From Sphingomonas natans (GTDB lineage Bacteria > Pseudomonadota > Alphaproteobacteria > Sphingomonadales > Sphingomonadaceae), in assembly GCF_030546695.1 (NCBI RefSeq), contig NZ_JAUOTP010000004.1, positions 434,001 through 498,000 of the forward strand: a DNA stretch of 64,000 bases. Direction: 5' to 3'. Both the position numbers and the translations under genes were made by a program. Each line of letters begins with the position of its first letter. Positions within the stretch are counted from its first letter, which is position 1. Shown here piece by piece: positions 51,803-61,106 of this stretch. The notes under the pieces were generated by a model. It worked only from the letters and a program-made list of their open reading frames with translations, had not been told where the DNA came from and made no database searches.

Positions 51803-53359
51803 GTGGCTAACACCCACCCCACCGAAGGCCCCGGCGACATCGAGACGCTCGCGCAGGGCGGCCGCACCAATTTCTTCGGCTTCCTGCTGCGCCTCGCCGC
51901 GCGCCTGCCCTTCCTGTTCATCGCCGGGCGCTGGTATGGCGCGGACGCGCTCGGCCGCTTCGCTTATGCGACGATCATCGTCGAATTCGCCGGCCAGCTC
52001 GCGACGATGGGGCTCAAGCGCGGGCTCGCCCAGCAGCTCGCGACCACGCATCGCCCGCACGTCCATGTCGTCTGGGATGCGCTGCTCGTCAGCTTCATCG
52101 CGTCGCTCGTCGCCGCGGGCGCGCTCATCGCCGTGCCCGAAATCATGTTCCCGAACAGCGAGATCAACGGCAGCGATCGCCTGCTCGCGCTCACCATCTT
52201 CGGCTGGGCGGCGTCGGACATCGCGCTCGCGGCGCTCGCCTATCGCGGCGACATCGCCGCCACGGTCAAGGCGCGCTCGCTGATCGAGCCTTGGACGATC
52301 AGCATCGCCGCGTTCGGCTTCGCTTTCTATTCCACGCGCGACGGTCTGATCATGGCCTATGCGCTCTCGGCGATCGCCGCTTTCGTCGCCTCGCTCTGGC
52401 CGCTCTACCGCAATTATGGCCGGCCGAACAAATGGCGCCCCGAGCCGCTCCGCCTCCAGAAGATCGCGGTCAAGAACCTGCCCCTCGCCGGTGCGGACGC
52501 GATCGAATGGGGCTCGCGCCGGCTCGATATCGCGATGCTCGGCCTGTTCTTCTCGCCCGCGATCGTCGGCATCTATTATGTCGCGCAGCAGGTCGCCTCG
52601 CTGCCGCAGAAACTGAAGACCAGCTTCGATCCGATCCTCGGCCCGGTCATCACCCAGAATCTGGCCGAGGACAATCTGAAGGCGGTCGCGCGGCAGGTCC
52701 GCCAGGTCGGCTTCTGGATCATCGCCGCGCAGCTCGGCATCGCGCTCGCGCTCTCCATTCCCGGCAAGGCGGTGATGGGCCTCGTCGGCCCCGGCTTCGT
52801 CGGCGGCACCGGCGCGCTGGCCGTATTGCTCGCGGCCGAGGCGATCGCCGCGACCGCGGTCGTCAGCGAAGCGGCGCTGATCTACGTCGCCGCCAAGCGC
52901 AATTTCCTGATCTCGCTCGTGATGATCGTCAGCCAGGCGATCCTCTCGGTCCTGCTCGTCTGGCTGCTGCGCGCAGCCCTGCCGCACGTCGCCGCCTGGG
53001 GCTGGATCAAGCCGCGCCCCGATTTCCGCGACGATGTCATCGCCGCCGCCGGCCCCGCCATCGCGCTGATGCTCGCGCTCGGCGCCGCCTCGGTCGCCAA
53101 GGCGCTTTTGCTCCGCCGCATTCTCGGCGCGAAGGTCTCGGGCTGGCGCTGGTCGCTCGTCTTCGCGGCAATCGTCGCCGCCGTGGTCGGCTGGGCCGTC
53201 ACCCGCCTGCCGCACAGCCTGGAATGGGTCGAGCTCGCGATCGGCGTGCCGGTCATCCTCGGCGTCTATGGCGCGATCGTCTGGCGCTTCGGTTTCACCA
53301 GCGACGACCGGGCGCTGTTTCGGAAGAGCCAGCCGGCGGCGGCGGGGAATCGCTCCTAA
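51803..53359 (+). CDS. polysaccharide flippase family membrane protein (Wzx/MVF-like)
   Basis: 518 residues with about 12-14 hydrophobic helices; an N-terminal GDIETLAQGGRTNFFGFLLR precedes LPFLFIAGRWYGADALGRFAYA, as in sphingomonad flippase/polysaccharide biosynthesis proteins of the MOP superfamily. It would move lipid-linked sugars across the inner membrane. Two starts are possible: GTG 51803 (used; GGTGG six bases upstream) and ATG 51785, which abuts the inverted repeat. No glycosyltransferase genes are adjacent. A second inverted repeat follows its stop. Confidence 0.78.
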   Translation: MANTHPTEGPGDIETLAQGGRTNFFGFLLRLAARLPFLFIAGRWYGADALGRFAYATIIVEFAGQLATMGLKRGLAQQLATTHRPHVHVVWDALLVSFIASLVAAGALIAVPEIMFPNSEINGSDRLLALTIFGWAASDIALAALAYRGDIAATVKARSLIEPWTISIAAFGFAFYSTRDGLIMAYALSAIAAFVASLWPLYRNYGRPNKWRPEPLRLQKIAVKNLPLAGADAIEWGSRRLDIAMLGLFFSPAIVGIYYVAQQVASLPQKLKTSFDPILGPVITQNLAEDNLKAVARQVRQVGFWIIAAQLGIALALSIPGKAVMGLVGPGFVGGTGALAVLLAAEAIAATAVVSEAALIYVAAKRNFLISLVMIVSQAILSVLLVWLLRAALPHVAAWGWIKPRPDFRDDVIAAAGPAIALMLALGAASVAKALLLRRILGAKVSGWRWSLVFAAIVAAVVGWAVTRLPHSLEWVELAIGVPVILGVYGAIVWRFGFTSDDRALFRKSQPAAAGNRS

Positions 53360-53369
53360 AGACCCAACC

Positions 53370-53489
53370 CCCGCTCATCCTGAGGAGCCCCTGAGCTTGG
53401 CGAAGGGGCGTCTCGAAGGACATAGAGCCTGGTGCCAGTCCTTCGAGACGAGGCTTCGACAAGCTCAGCCCCTCCTCAGGATGAGCGGG
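53370..53489. repeat. large inverted repeat (two 52-base arms)
   Basis: Arms 53370-53421 and 53438-53489 are nearly perfect inverted copies around 16 bases. They begin with CCCGCTCATCCTGAGGAG and contain CTGAGCTT and GTCTCGAAGGAC, the same motif family as the element at 51704-51784. A transcript of it would form a long hairpin just downstream of the flippase gene. Confidence 0.9.
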
Positions 53490-53576
53490 AATGGCACGAA
53501 CGCCCCACCCTTGACACCCCATCCCCCCACCCGCGAAAGTCCCGCACCGGCCTCAGCGCCGGACAGGGGGAAGCGA

Positions 53577-53957
53577 ATGGATGATCTGCTGTCCGCCAGG
53601 CCCGTCGCCTTCGTCCACGTCGCCGATCGCAATCGCGCGCTCGCTTTCTACGAGGGCGTGCTCGGCCTGCCCCTCCAGAGCGCCGATCCGTTCGGCGACT
53701 TCCTTGATCTCGGCGATGCGCTGCTGCGCATCACCGTCATCCCCGATTACGAGGCGCACCCCCACCCGGTGCTCGGCTGGAACGTCGCGGACGTCCGCGC
53801 CACAGCGGCCGCGCTCGCCGAGCAGGGGGTCGCGCTCAACATCTATGAAGGCATCGGCCAGGACGAGGACGGCATCTGGACCGCCCCCGACGGCCGCGTC
53901 CAGGTCGCCTGGTTCCTCGATCCCGACGGCAACGTCCTGAGCCTCTCGCAGACCTGA
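53577..53957 (+). CDS. VOC family (glyoxalase/dioxygenase-fold) protein
   Basis: 126 residues from ATG 53577, with AGGGGGA five bases upstream. Two beta-alpha-beta-beta-beta units: PVAFVHVADRNRALAFYEGVLGL and NVADVRATAAALAEQGV, ending VAWFLDPDGNVLSLSQT. The usual metal ligands are partly visible (His in AFVHVAD, Glu absent or shifted), so activity is uncertain; members include glyoxalase I and antibiotic-resistance proteins. It converges with the MHS transporter gene, 25 bp between stops. Confidence 0.82.
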   Translation: MDDLLSARPVAFVHVADRNRALAFYEGVLGLPLQSADPFGDFLDLGDALLRITVIPDYEAHPHPVLGWNVADVRATAAALAEQGVALNIYEGIGQDEDGIWTAPDGRVQVAWFLDPDGNVLSLSQT

Positions 53958-53982
53958 GCCGCGCTCACCGCAAAGCCGGAGC

Positions 53983-55269
53983 TCAGGCTCCGATCGTCGA
54001 TCGCGCCCGCGTGTCGCTCATCTTGACGAAGACGATCAGCGAGACCGCGATCAGCCCCGCGACATACCAGTAGAAGCCCTGCTCGGCGCCGAGCGACTTG
54101 AACAGCAAGGCCACATATTCGGCGCTCCCGCCGAACACCGCATTGGCGATCGCATACGGCAGCGCCACGCCCAGCGCGCGGATATGCGCGGGGAACAGCT
54201 CGGCCTTCACCACCGCGTTGATCGCCGTATAGCCGCTGACCGCGACCAGCCCGCACATCACCAGCGCGAAGGCGAGCAGCGGATGCCCGCCCGTCCCGGC
54301 GATTGACCGGAACAGCGGAACCGTGCCCAAGGCGCCCAGCACGCCGAACGCGATCAGTAGCGGCCGCCGCCCGATCCGGTCCGACAAGGCGCCCACCGCG
54401 GGCTGCAACAGCATGTAGCAAAAGAGCGCCGCCGCCATGATCAAGGTCGCGGTCTCGCGACCGAAGCCGGCGGTGTTGACGAGGAATTTCTGCATGTAGA
54501 TCGAGTAGGCATAGAAGGCGACGGTGCCGCCCGCGGTCAGCCCCATGACGAGCGCCACCGCGCGCGGATGATCGCGGAACAGCGCCAGCCCGCTCGATTT
54601 GGGCGCGCCTTCGGCCTTCGCCTCGGTGAAATCCCGCGTCTCCTCCATCCGCCGCCGGATGAAGAAGACCGCGATCGCCAGCGCGCCGCCGATCAGGAAC
54701 GGGATGCGCCAGCCCCACGCCTCCAGCTCGGCGGGGGTCAGCACCGCCTGCAACAGCAGCAGCAGGCACAGAGCGACGAGCTGCCCCGCGATCAACGTCA
54801 CATATTGGAAGCTCGAATAGAAGCCGCGATGCCGACTCGTCGCGATCTCCGACAGATAGGTCGCGCTCGCCCCATATTCGCCGCCGACGCTCAAGCCCTG
54901 CATCAGCCGCGCGAGCAGCAGCATCGCGGGCGCGAGCAGGCCGACGCTCGCGAAAGGCGGCGTCACCGCGATGAGCAGCGAGCCCACGCACATCAGGGTC
55001 ACCGATAGAGTCAGCCCCGCCTTGCGTCCGTGCCGGTCCGCATAGACGCCCATGATCCACGCGCCCAAAGGCCGCATCACGAAGCCGACCGCGAAGATCG
55101 CCGCCGCGCTCAGCAATTGCGCGGTCGGATCGCTCTTCGGGAACAAGGCCGGCGCGAAATAGAGCGTGAAGGCGGAGTAAGCGTACCAATCGTACCACTC
55201 GACCAGATTGCCCCCCGACGCGCCGAGGATCGACCGGATCGGCGTGTGCAGCTTCGTCTCGACCATCAT
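53983..55269 (-). CDS. MFS transporter, metabolite:H+ symporter (MHS) family
   Basis: 428 residues, 12 transmembrane helices. The MHS signatures are clear: GGNLVEWYDWYAYSAF in the first helix region, RPLGAWIMGVYADRHGRKAGL between helices 2 and 3, and RLMQGLSVGGEYGASATYLSE, as in the alpha-ketoglutarate permease KgtP. It takes up dicarboxylates or related compounds with protons. ATG 55269 is used; ATG 55266 follows directly. A tandem 9-base repeat lies about 70 bases upstream, in its promoter region. Confidence 0.88.
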   Translation of the reverse strand: MMVETKLHTPIRSILGASGGNLVEWYDWYAYSAFTLYFAPALFPKSDPTAQLLSAAAIFAVGFVMRPLGAWIMGVYADRHGRKAGLTLSVTLMCVGSLLIAVTPPFASVGLLAPAMLLLARLMQGLSVGGEYGASATYLSEIATSRHRGFYSSFQYVTLIAGQLVALCLLLLLQAVLTPAELEAWGWRIPFLIGGALAIAVFFIRRRMEETRDFTEAKAEGAPKSSGLALFRDHPRAVALVMGLTAGGTVAFYAYSIYMQKFLVNTAGFGRETATLIMAAALFCYMLLQPAVGALSDRIGRRPLLIAFGVLGALGTVPLFRSIAGTGGHPLLAFALVMCGLVAVSGYTAINAVVKAELFPAHIRALGVALPYAIANAVFGGSAEYVALLFKSLGAEQGFYWYVAGLIAVSLIVFVKMSDTRARSTIGA

Positions 55270-55339
55270 GCGCCGCCCCCTCAGCAAGGGTGTGGGGCAT
55301 CGCCTGCCCTGCGGCAAGACCGGCCCCGCTTGGGCGCGG

Positions 55340-55357
55340 AAGTTGACAAAGTTGACA
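55340..55357 (-). promoter_or_regulatory. tandem 9-base direct repeat upstream of the MHS transporter
   Basis: AAGTTGACA occurs twice in tandem (55340-55348 and 55349-55357), read as TGTCAACTT twice toward the transporter start 70 bases away. Two sites one helical turn short apart suggest a regulator binding site; the regulator is unknown. Confidence 0.45.
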
Positions 55358-55618
55358 CTACGTCACCCCCCACCTCGGCGCCTCCCCCGGAACGAGCGCC
55401 ACGCAAAGCCGCATTTTCGAGGGTGGTTCGCCGCGCCTGCGCGCCGACCAGAGCCTGCGCTCGGACGGAGCGGCGCGAGGCGCCTAGGGGCGGCTGCGGT
55501 GAGCGCGAAAGTCATCGTGTCCGGCCTTTCGAATCAGGAGCGGACGAACCAGATGTCACATGAATTCCTACATTGCAAAGCGCGATCGGGGCGCTTTCGC
55601 GCCGTCGCGGCGGTAGAA

Positions 55619-55717
55619 CTCCCCGCCCTGAAAAGGAGGGCTGGTGTGGGCGAAAACAAGGAGTGCCGCAGCGCTGGTGTCGACCCACCCCCGACCCCTC
55701 CCTTTCAGGGAGGGGAG
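55619..55717. repeat. inverted repeat with 22-base arms
   Basis: Arms 55619-55640 and 55696-55717 match as inverted copies with two mismatches (CTCCCC-CCCTGAAA-GGAGGG form) around 55 bases. The outer CTCCCC/GGGGAG sequence is shared with the hairpin at 63359-63384, so it is likely another dispersed repeat. Confidence 0.8.
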
Positions 55718-55741
55718 CGGCCCTGCCATCTCGTGCCTGCC

Positions 55742-56383
55742 CTACTCCCCCAGCGCCACCGCCAGAGCCCGCTCCGCTTGCCCGCGTATCGCGCGATAGC
55801 CCGCCGCCGTCAGATGCACCCCGTCGGTGGTCAAGCCGGGCCGGATTCCGCCACGCCCGTCGCCGAGCGACGTCGCATAATCGACGGGGACGATGCCGCC
55901 CGGGCCGCATAATCGCGCCAAGCCTTCGTGCAGTACCGCGAACAGCTCGGGCCGCCCGAACAGGGGCCGCGCTTCGGGCCCGATCGGCGGCGGCATGGCG
56001 AGGATCACCGCGATCCCCGCCGCCTGCGCGCGCCGGGCCATCTCGGCGATGTTGGCGATCGCCGTGGTCGCCTCCGGGCCGGGATCGCCGTGCCACAGGT
56101 CGTTGGTGCCGGCCATGATGTGGACGACGCGCGGGCGCCAGGCGATCACGTCCGCATCGAAGCGCGCAAGCATGTCCCGGCTCGTCTGCCCGCCGATGCC
56201 GGCGTTGCGGCGCTTCTGCCCGCGGAAGAAACCCGGATCATATTGGAGCCACTGCTCGGTGATGGAGTCGCCTAAGAACACCGCATCCGGCCTTTGCGTG
56301 CGCGCCTCGCGGCCGTGCGCCCAGCGCCGGACCCGCACGCGCGCGTTCGCCGCCTTGCGCAGCGCCGTCCGAATGATCCCCAA
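55742..56383 (-). CDS. SGNH/GDSL-type esterase
   Basis: 213 residues. All four SGNH blocks: block I FLGDSIT with Ser40, block II GIGGQTS with the Gly oxyanion residue, block III AGTNDLW with Asn, and block V DGVHL with Asp and His. The family hydrolyses esters or thioesters, including acyl groups on sugars. The start is TTG 56383, with GGAGG five bases upstream. No signal peptide is seen, although the basic N-terminus is followed by no hydrophobic segment, so it is probably cytoplasmic. It lies 51 bp after the second TonB receptor gene on the same strand. Confidence 0.83.
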   Translation of the reverse strand: MGIIRTALRKAANARVRVRRWAHGREARTQRPDAVFLGDSITEQWLQYDPGFFRGQKRRNAGIGGQTSRDMLARFDADVIAWRPRVVHIMAGTNDLWHGDPGPEATTAIANIAEMARRAQAAGIAVILAMPPPIGPEARPLFGRPELFAVLHEGLARLCGPGGIVPVDYATSLGDGRGGIRPGLTTDGVHLTAAGYRAIRGQAERALAVALGE

Positions 56384-56434
56384 GCCTGCCTCCGCCGCTG
56401 CGCCGTGCGTCCCCGTAGCCCGGCGGCGGCTCGC

Positions 56435-59074
56435 CTAGAAGCGCTTCCGCGCGGTCAGCCCCCATGTCCGCGGCTCGCCGAGGAAGGCGCCGAACAACTG
56501 GTTCGAGGTCGTCCCGAACGCGGTCACCGCCGCCGCGGTCCCCGGCATGCCGCCCGAACCGCCACCCTGCAGCGGCTCGCTGAACACCACCTGCTTATAT
56601 TGGACATTGAACAGATTCTGCGCCCACAGCTCCAGGCTCCACTGCCCGTCGCCGATCCCGATCCGCGCATCGACGAGCCCGAAGCCCTTTTGCGCTTTCT
56701 CGGCGAGCAGGTCGGATCCGGTGTTGATGCGGCTCTGGTAGCGTCCGCCGACATAGGCCAGCGCGCGCAGCCGATCGCCGATCGCGGGCGTCCAGCGCAC
56801 CGATCCGGTCGCGCTATAGGCCGGCGCGTTGGACAGCCGCGCGCCGGGCAGCAGGAACAGCACCGGCGGCAGCGAATTGTCGCCGGTCAGCGCATCGGGC
56901 GAACCGACGATGTCCTTGGCATAGCGCGTATCGGCATAGGCGAAGCCGCCACTCAGCACCCAGTCCGCCGCTGGCCGCAGCGCGGCATCCACCTCGACGC
57001 CCTTCGAGATCACTCCCGCCTTCGTATCGGTGCAGGTGGAATTGGCGGCGATATTGTCCGCATCGCGGCTGCCGAGCGACGCCGAACAGCCCTGCACGTT
57101 CGAGACGATGAAATTGGTGCCCGTATAGCTGTTGAGCTGGAAGTTGCGGAAGCGCTGGTGGAACAGCGCGACGTCGACATCGAACAGCCGCCGGTGCAGC
57201 TTGGCACCCAGCTCGATCGCGTCGACCGTCTCCGGCGCGAAGCCGAGGCTCGCCGCGGGCAAGGGCAATAGACGTCCCGTGTTGAACAGCCCGCCGCGAT
57301 CGAGATTGAAGCCGCCCGCCTTGTAGCCGCGCGACCAGCTCGCATAGACGTTGGCGCCCGCCGCGACCCGATAGCCCAGGGCCGCGGTCCCCGACCAGCG
57401 ATGCTCGGCGCGGCGCTCGTGGATGGCGCCGTTCACCGCATTGATGTTGCACGGATAGCCCGTCAGCGGCGCGAGCACCGAATTGGCGAGCGTCACGGCG
57501 CTCGCCGTCCCCAGCGCGCGCAGCCGGGCGATATCGTCAAGGTAGATGCCGCAGCCGCTGGTCGAACTTAGGTCGGCGTCGAGCGTCTTGCGATCGCGCG
57601 TATAGCGCGCGCCCAAAGTCAGCGAGAGCCGGTCGGTCACATGCACGATGTCGTGCGTGAACAGGGCCTGGTTGCTGTCGTGCTGGCGGAAGCGATCGAG
57701 CTCGCCCGTGCCCGCCAGCGGCACGTTGCGCACCGCCGCCGCCAGCGCATCCCCGCCATAAGCGCGCGCGAAGCCGCTGAGATTGGCGAAGCCGTAGGCC
57801 GGGAAGGCGGCGAAGGCCCCGCCCAGCGCGCCGATCCGCGCCGAGGCGAGCCGGTCATAATCCGCTCCGTAGGCCATATTGTCCTGCAGCGTCAGCCGCT
57901 CCTCGCCCCAATAGCCGCCGACGAGCCAGTCGAGCCGGCCGCCGAACGCCTCGCCGCGCGCGCGCAATTCCTGGCTGAAATTGCGGAAGCGGATGAAGCC
58001 CGTTCCGTCGCTCGGCCGGCGGATCAGATCGAGGCTGGAGAAATCGGCGTCCTGCCCGCGGATGAACCGGTTCGAGCGCCACGCGGTGATGCTGTCGATC
58101 GTGACCCCGCCGAGCGTCTTGGTCGCGTTGAGCGCGATGCCGCCGTCGGTCACGTCCTGTCGGAAGCTCTGCCCCGGCGAGAGCGCGACCTTGCGCGCGC
58201 TGCTGTCCTCCAGCACGACCCCACCCGGCATCGCCCGGATCAACGCCGCGATCGAAGACGGCGCGGTGACGAGGCTGCCGCCCGCCGCGCCCGGCGTGCT
58301 GCTGCGCAGGTCGCGCACCGTATTGTACACGCCCGCGCAGCATTCCTCGTCGCGCCTGGCGTAATCCACCGTCAGCGTCGCCGCGAAGCTCGCGTCGGGC
58401 TCGAAGCGCAGCTTGCCGCGCAGCAGCCAGCGATCGCGATCGTTGATGTGCCGCCCGGAGACGACGTCCTCGATGAAGCCCTGCCGCTTCAGATTGACGC
58501 CGTCGATCCGCGCGGAGAAGTGCTCGCCGAGCGGGCCGGTGATCCCCGCCGACAGCCGGCGATAGTCGTAATTGCCGACGCTCGCCTCGGCGAACCCGCC
58601 GAGCGTGCGCGACGGCTGCGCGGTGACGATGTTGATCAACCCGGCCGAGGCGTTGCGCCCGAACAGGGTCCCCTGCGGCCCGCGCAGGACCTCGATCCGC
58701 TCCAGCGGCCCCAATTCGGTCAGCGCCACCGCGCCGCGCGCGCGATAGACGCCGTCGACGAAGGTCGCGACCGAGCTTTCCAGCCCCGCATTGTCGCCGA
58801 CCGTCCCGATCCCGCGGATGCGCAGTCCCGCGCCGCCCGCCTCGTTCGAGGAGGAGGAGACGAGCAAGGAGGGCGCGAGCATGTTGAGCGTGCGGATATC
58901 GACGACCCCGCCGTCGCGCAGCGCCTCCGCCCCGATCGCCGTCACCGCGATCGGCACGTCCGAGAGCGCCGTCGCCCGCTGCGTCGCGGTAACGAGGATC
59001 TCCGCTTCCGCGTCACGCGCGACATCGGGGACCCCGGCGGCACCCACCGCCGCCAGCAACGCGATCGCAAACAT
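56435..59074 (-). CDS. TonB-dependent receptor
   Basis: 879 residues. Short signal peptide (MFAIALLAAVGAAG) then a TonB-box-like EILVTATQRATALSDVPIAVT, plug domain (~25-190, with RIEVLRGPQGTLFGRNASAGLINIVT), barrel to the C-terminal Phe (GLTARKRF). Outer-membrane active transporter for siderophores, vitamin B12, glycans or aromatics. The plug motif GTLFGRNASAGLINIVT is of the large sphingomonad group that lacks an assigned substrate. GGGAG lies five bases before the ATG. It is downstream of the LigB/flavin-enzyme pair on the same strand, so an aromatic substrate is conceivable. Confidence 0.92.
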   Translation of the reverse strand: MFAIALLAAVGAAGVPDVARDAEAEILVTATQRATALSDVPIAVTAIGAEALRDGGVVDIRTLNMLAPSLLVSSSSNEAGGAGLRIRGIGTVGDNAGLESSVATFVDGVYRARGAVALTELGPLERIEVLRGPQGTLFGRNASAGLINIVTAQPSRTLGGFAEASVGNYDYRRLSAGITGPLGEHFSARIDGVNLKRQGFIEDVVSGRHINDRDRWLLRGKLRFEPDASFAATLTVDYARRDEECCAGVYNTVRDLRSSTPGAAGGSLVTAPSSIAALIRAMPGGVVLEDSSARKVALSPGQSFRQDVTDGGIALNATKTLGGVTIDSITAWRSNRFIRGQDADFSSLDLIRRPSDGTGFIRFRNFSQELRARGEAFGGRLDWLVGGYWGEERLTLQDNMAYGADYDRLASARIGALGGAFAAFPAYGFANLSGFARAYGGDALAAAVRNVPLAGTGELDRFRQHDSNQALFTHDIVHVTDRLSLTLGARYTRDRKTLDADLSSTSGCGIYLDDIARLRALGTASAVTLANSVLAPLTGYPCNINAVNGAIHERRAEHRWSGTAALGYRVAAGANVYASWSRGYKAGGFNLDRGGLFNTGRLLPLPAASLGFAPETVDAIELGAKLHRRLFDVDVALFHQRFRNFQLNSYTGTNFIVSNVQGCSASLGSRDADNIAANSTCTDTKAGVISKGVEVDAALRPAADWVLSGGFAYADTRYAKDIVGSPDALTGDNSLPPVLFLLPGARLSNAPAYSATGSVRWTPAIGDRLRALAYVGGRYQSRINTGSDLLAEKAQKGFGLVDARIGIGDGQWSLELWAQNLFNVQYKQVVFSEPLQGGGSGGMPGTAAAVTAFGTTSNQLFGAFLGEPRTWGLTARKRF

Positions 59075-59122
59075 CAGGACTCCCTCGCAAACCCGCGCGG
59101 CCCACTAGCAGGCGGCGGCGGC

Positions 59123-59136
59123 ATTGCGCGTGCAAT
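59123..59136. promoter_or_regulatory. inverted repeat upstream of the TonB receptor
   Basis: ATTGC-GCGT-GCAAT is a perfect 5-bp inverted repeat about 50 bases before the receptor start, within a stretch repeating TTGCG/TGCG several times. It may be a regulator site; nothing more can be said. Confidence 0.3.
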
Positions 59137-59210
59137 CTTGCGAATGTGCGAAGCGAAGTTTGCGGACTATTCCGCGCCATTCGATCGCGCGGATCTGGCC
59201 CAAGGCTGCG

Positions 59211-60007
59211 TCAATCGAAGCGATAGCCCGAGATGCGCGTGCTCAATACCTCGCCGGCGAAAATGCGCTCGCCCGCGCCTTGCGCCGCGCCGGCCGCGAC
59301 CATCAGCGGGATCAGATGCTCCTCGCGCGGATGCGAGAAGGCGCCCTGCGGCGCGTCCCTCCACCGGCCCAGCGCCGTATCGCGCGCCACGCCGGTCAGC
59401 GCCGCCGCATCGCCCAGCCACGCATCGAACGCCGCCGACGGCGCCAGCGCACGCGGATCGCCATAAGCGCGCATATTGTGGAAGCTCATCCCCGATCCGA
59501 CGATCAGCACGCCCTCGTCCCGCAGCGGCGCCAGCGCGCGCCCCGCGGCGAGATGCAGCGCCGGATCGAGCGAACGATCGACCGACATCTCGACGACCGG
59601 CACGTCCGCCTCGGGCCACGCCACCTTGAGCGGCACGAACACGCCATGATCCAGCCCGTGCGCGGGATCGACCACTGCCTTGATGCCTGCGCCCTCGATC
59701 AGCTGCGCCGCGCGCGCCGCCAGCGCCGGATCGCCCGGCACGGGGAAGGTCAGTTCGTAGGTGTGCGGCGGGAAACCGTAATAATCGTAGATGAGCGACG
59801 GCGCGGCCGATCCGGTGAAGGCGAAGCCGTCCGTCTCCCAATGGCCCGAGACGAGCAGGATCGCGCTTGGCGGCGCGGGCAGGCTCGCCGGCAGCCCGCG
59901 CAGGAAGGCGGCCATTTCGGTCCACATGCCGCGCGGATCGTCCATGAAGAAGCAGGGGCCGCCGCCATGCGGAATGAACAGGGTCGGCTGGCGCAGCGCG
60001 ATCTCGC

Positions 60008-60011
<4 letters not shown>
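59211..60011 (-). CDS. LigB-type extradiol dioxygenase (4,5-DOPA dioxygenase family)
   Basis: 266 residues from GTG 60011, overlapping the flavin-enzyme stop as GTGA. Metal-ligand His residues of the DODA/LigB family appear as H15 in FIPHGGGP and H57 in SGHWET, plus [10 protein letters not shown] and [11 protein letters not shown]. The family opens aromatic diols (4,5-DOPA, catechols) with a non-heme metal; E. coli YgiD is a related member. The product may be released as a semialdehyde. It is coupled to a luciferase-like monooxygenase, consistent with an aromatic oxidation step; the substrate is not known. Confidence 0.87.
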
Positions 60012-61015
<1,004 letters not shown>

Positions 61016-61061
61016 CTTTTTCTCCAGACGCACGCTTCTTCGCACATGCGGCATTGAAACC

Positions 61062-61073
61062 TACCAGCTGGTA
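61062..61073. promoter_or_regulatory. perfect palindrome between divergent oxidoreductase genes
   Basis: TACCAGCTGGTA is a perfect 12-bp palindrome midway between the starts of the luciferase-like gene (61015) and the Old Yellow Enzyme gene (61107). A TTGAAA box lies just before it (61054). It is a good candidate operator for both; no regulator gene is adjacent. Confidence 0.55.
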
Positions 61074-61106
61074 CATAAGTGCCGTGCCGGAAAAAGGGAG
61101 GCCTTG

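Larger units (their letters stand above)
55270..55741. other. 472-bp stretch without a convincing gene
   Basis: Between the MHS transporter start and the SGNH hydrolase stop no open frame shows a conserved-looking protein. The stretch holds a tandem 9-mer (55340-55357), a 7-bp hairpin AAAGCGC/GCGCTTT (55577-55597), and a larger inverted repeat (55619-55717). It may carry the transporter promoter and a repeat insertion. Confidence 0.6.
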
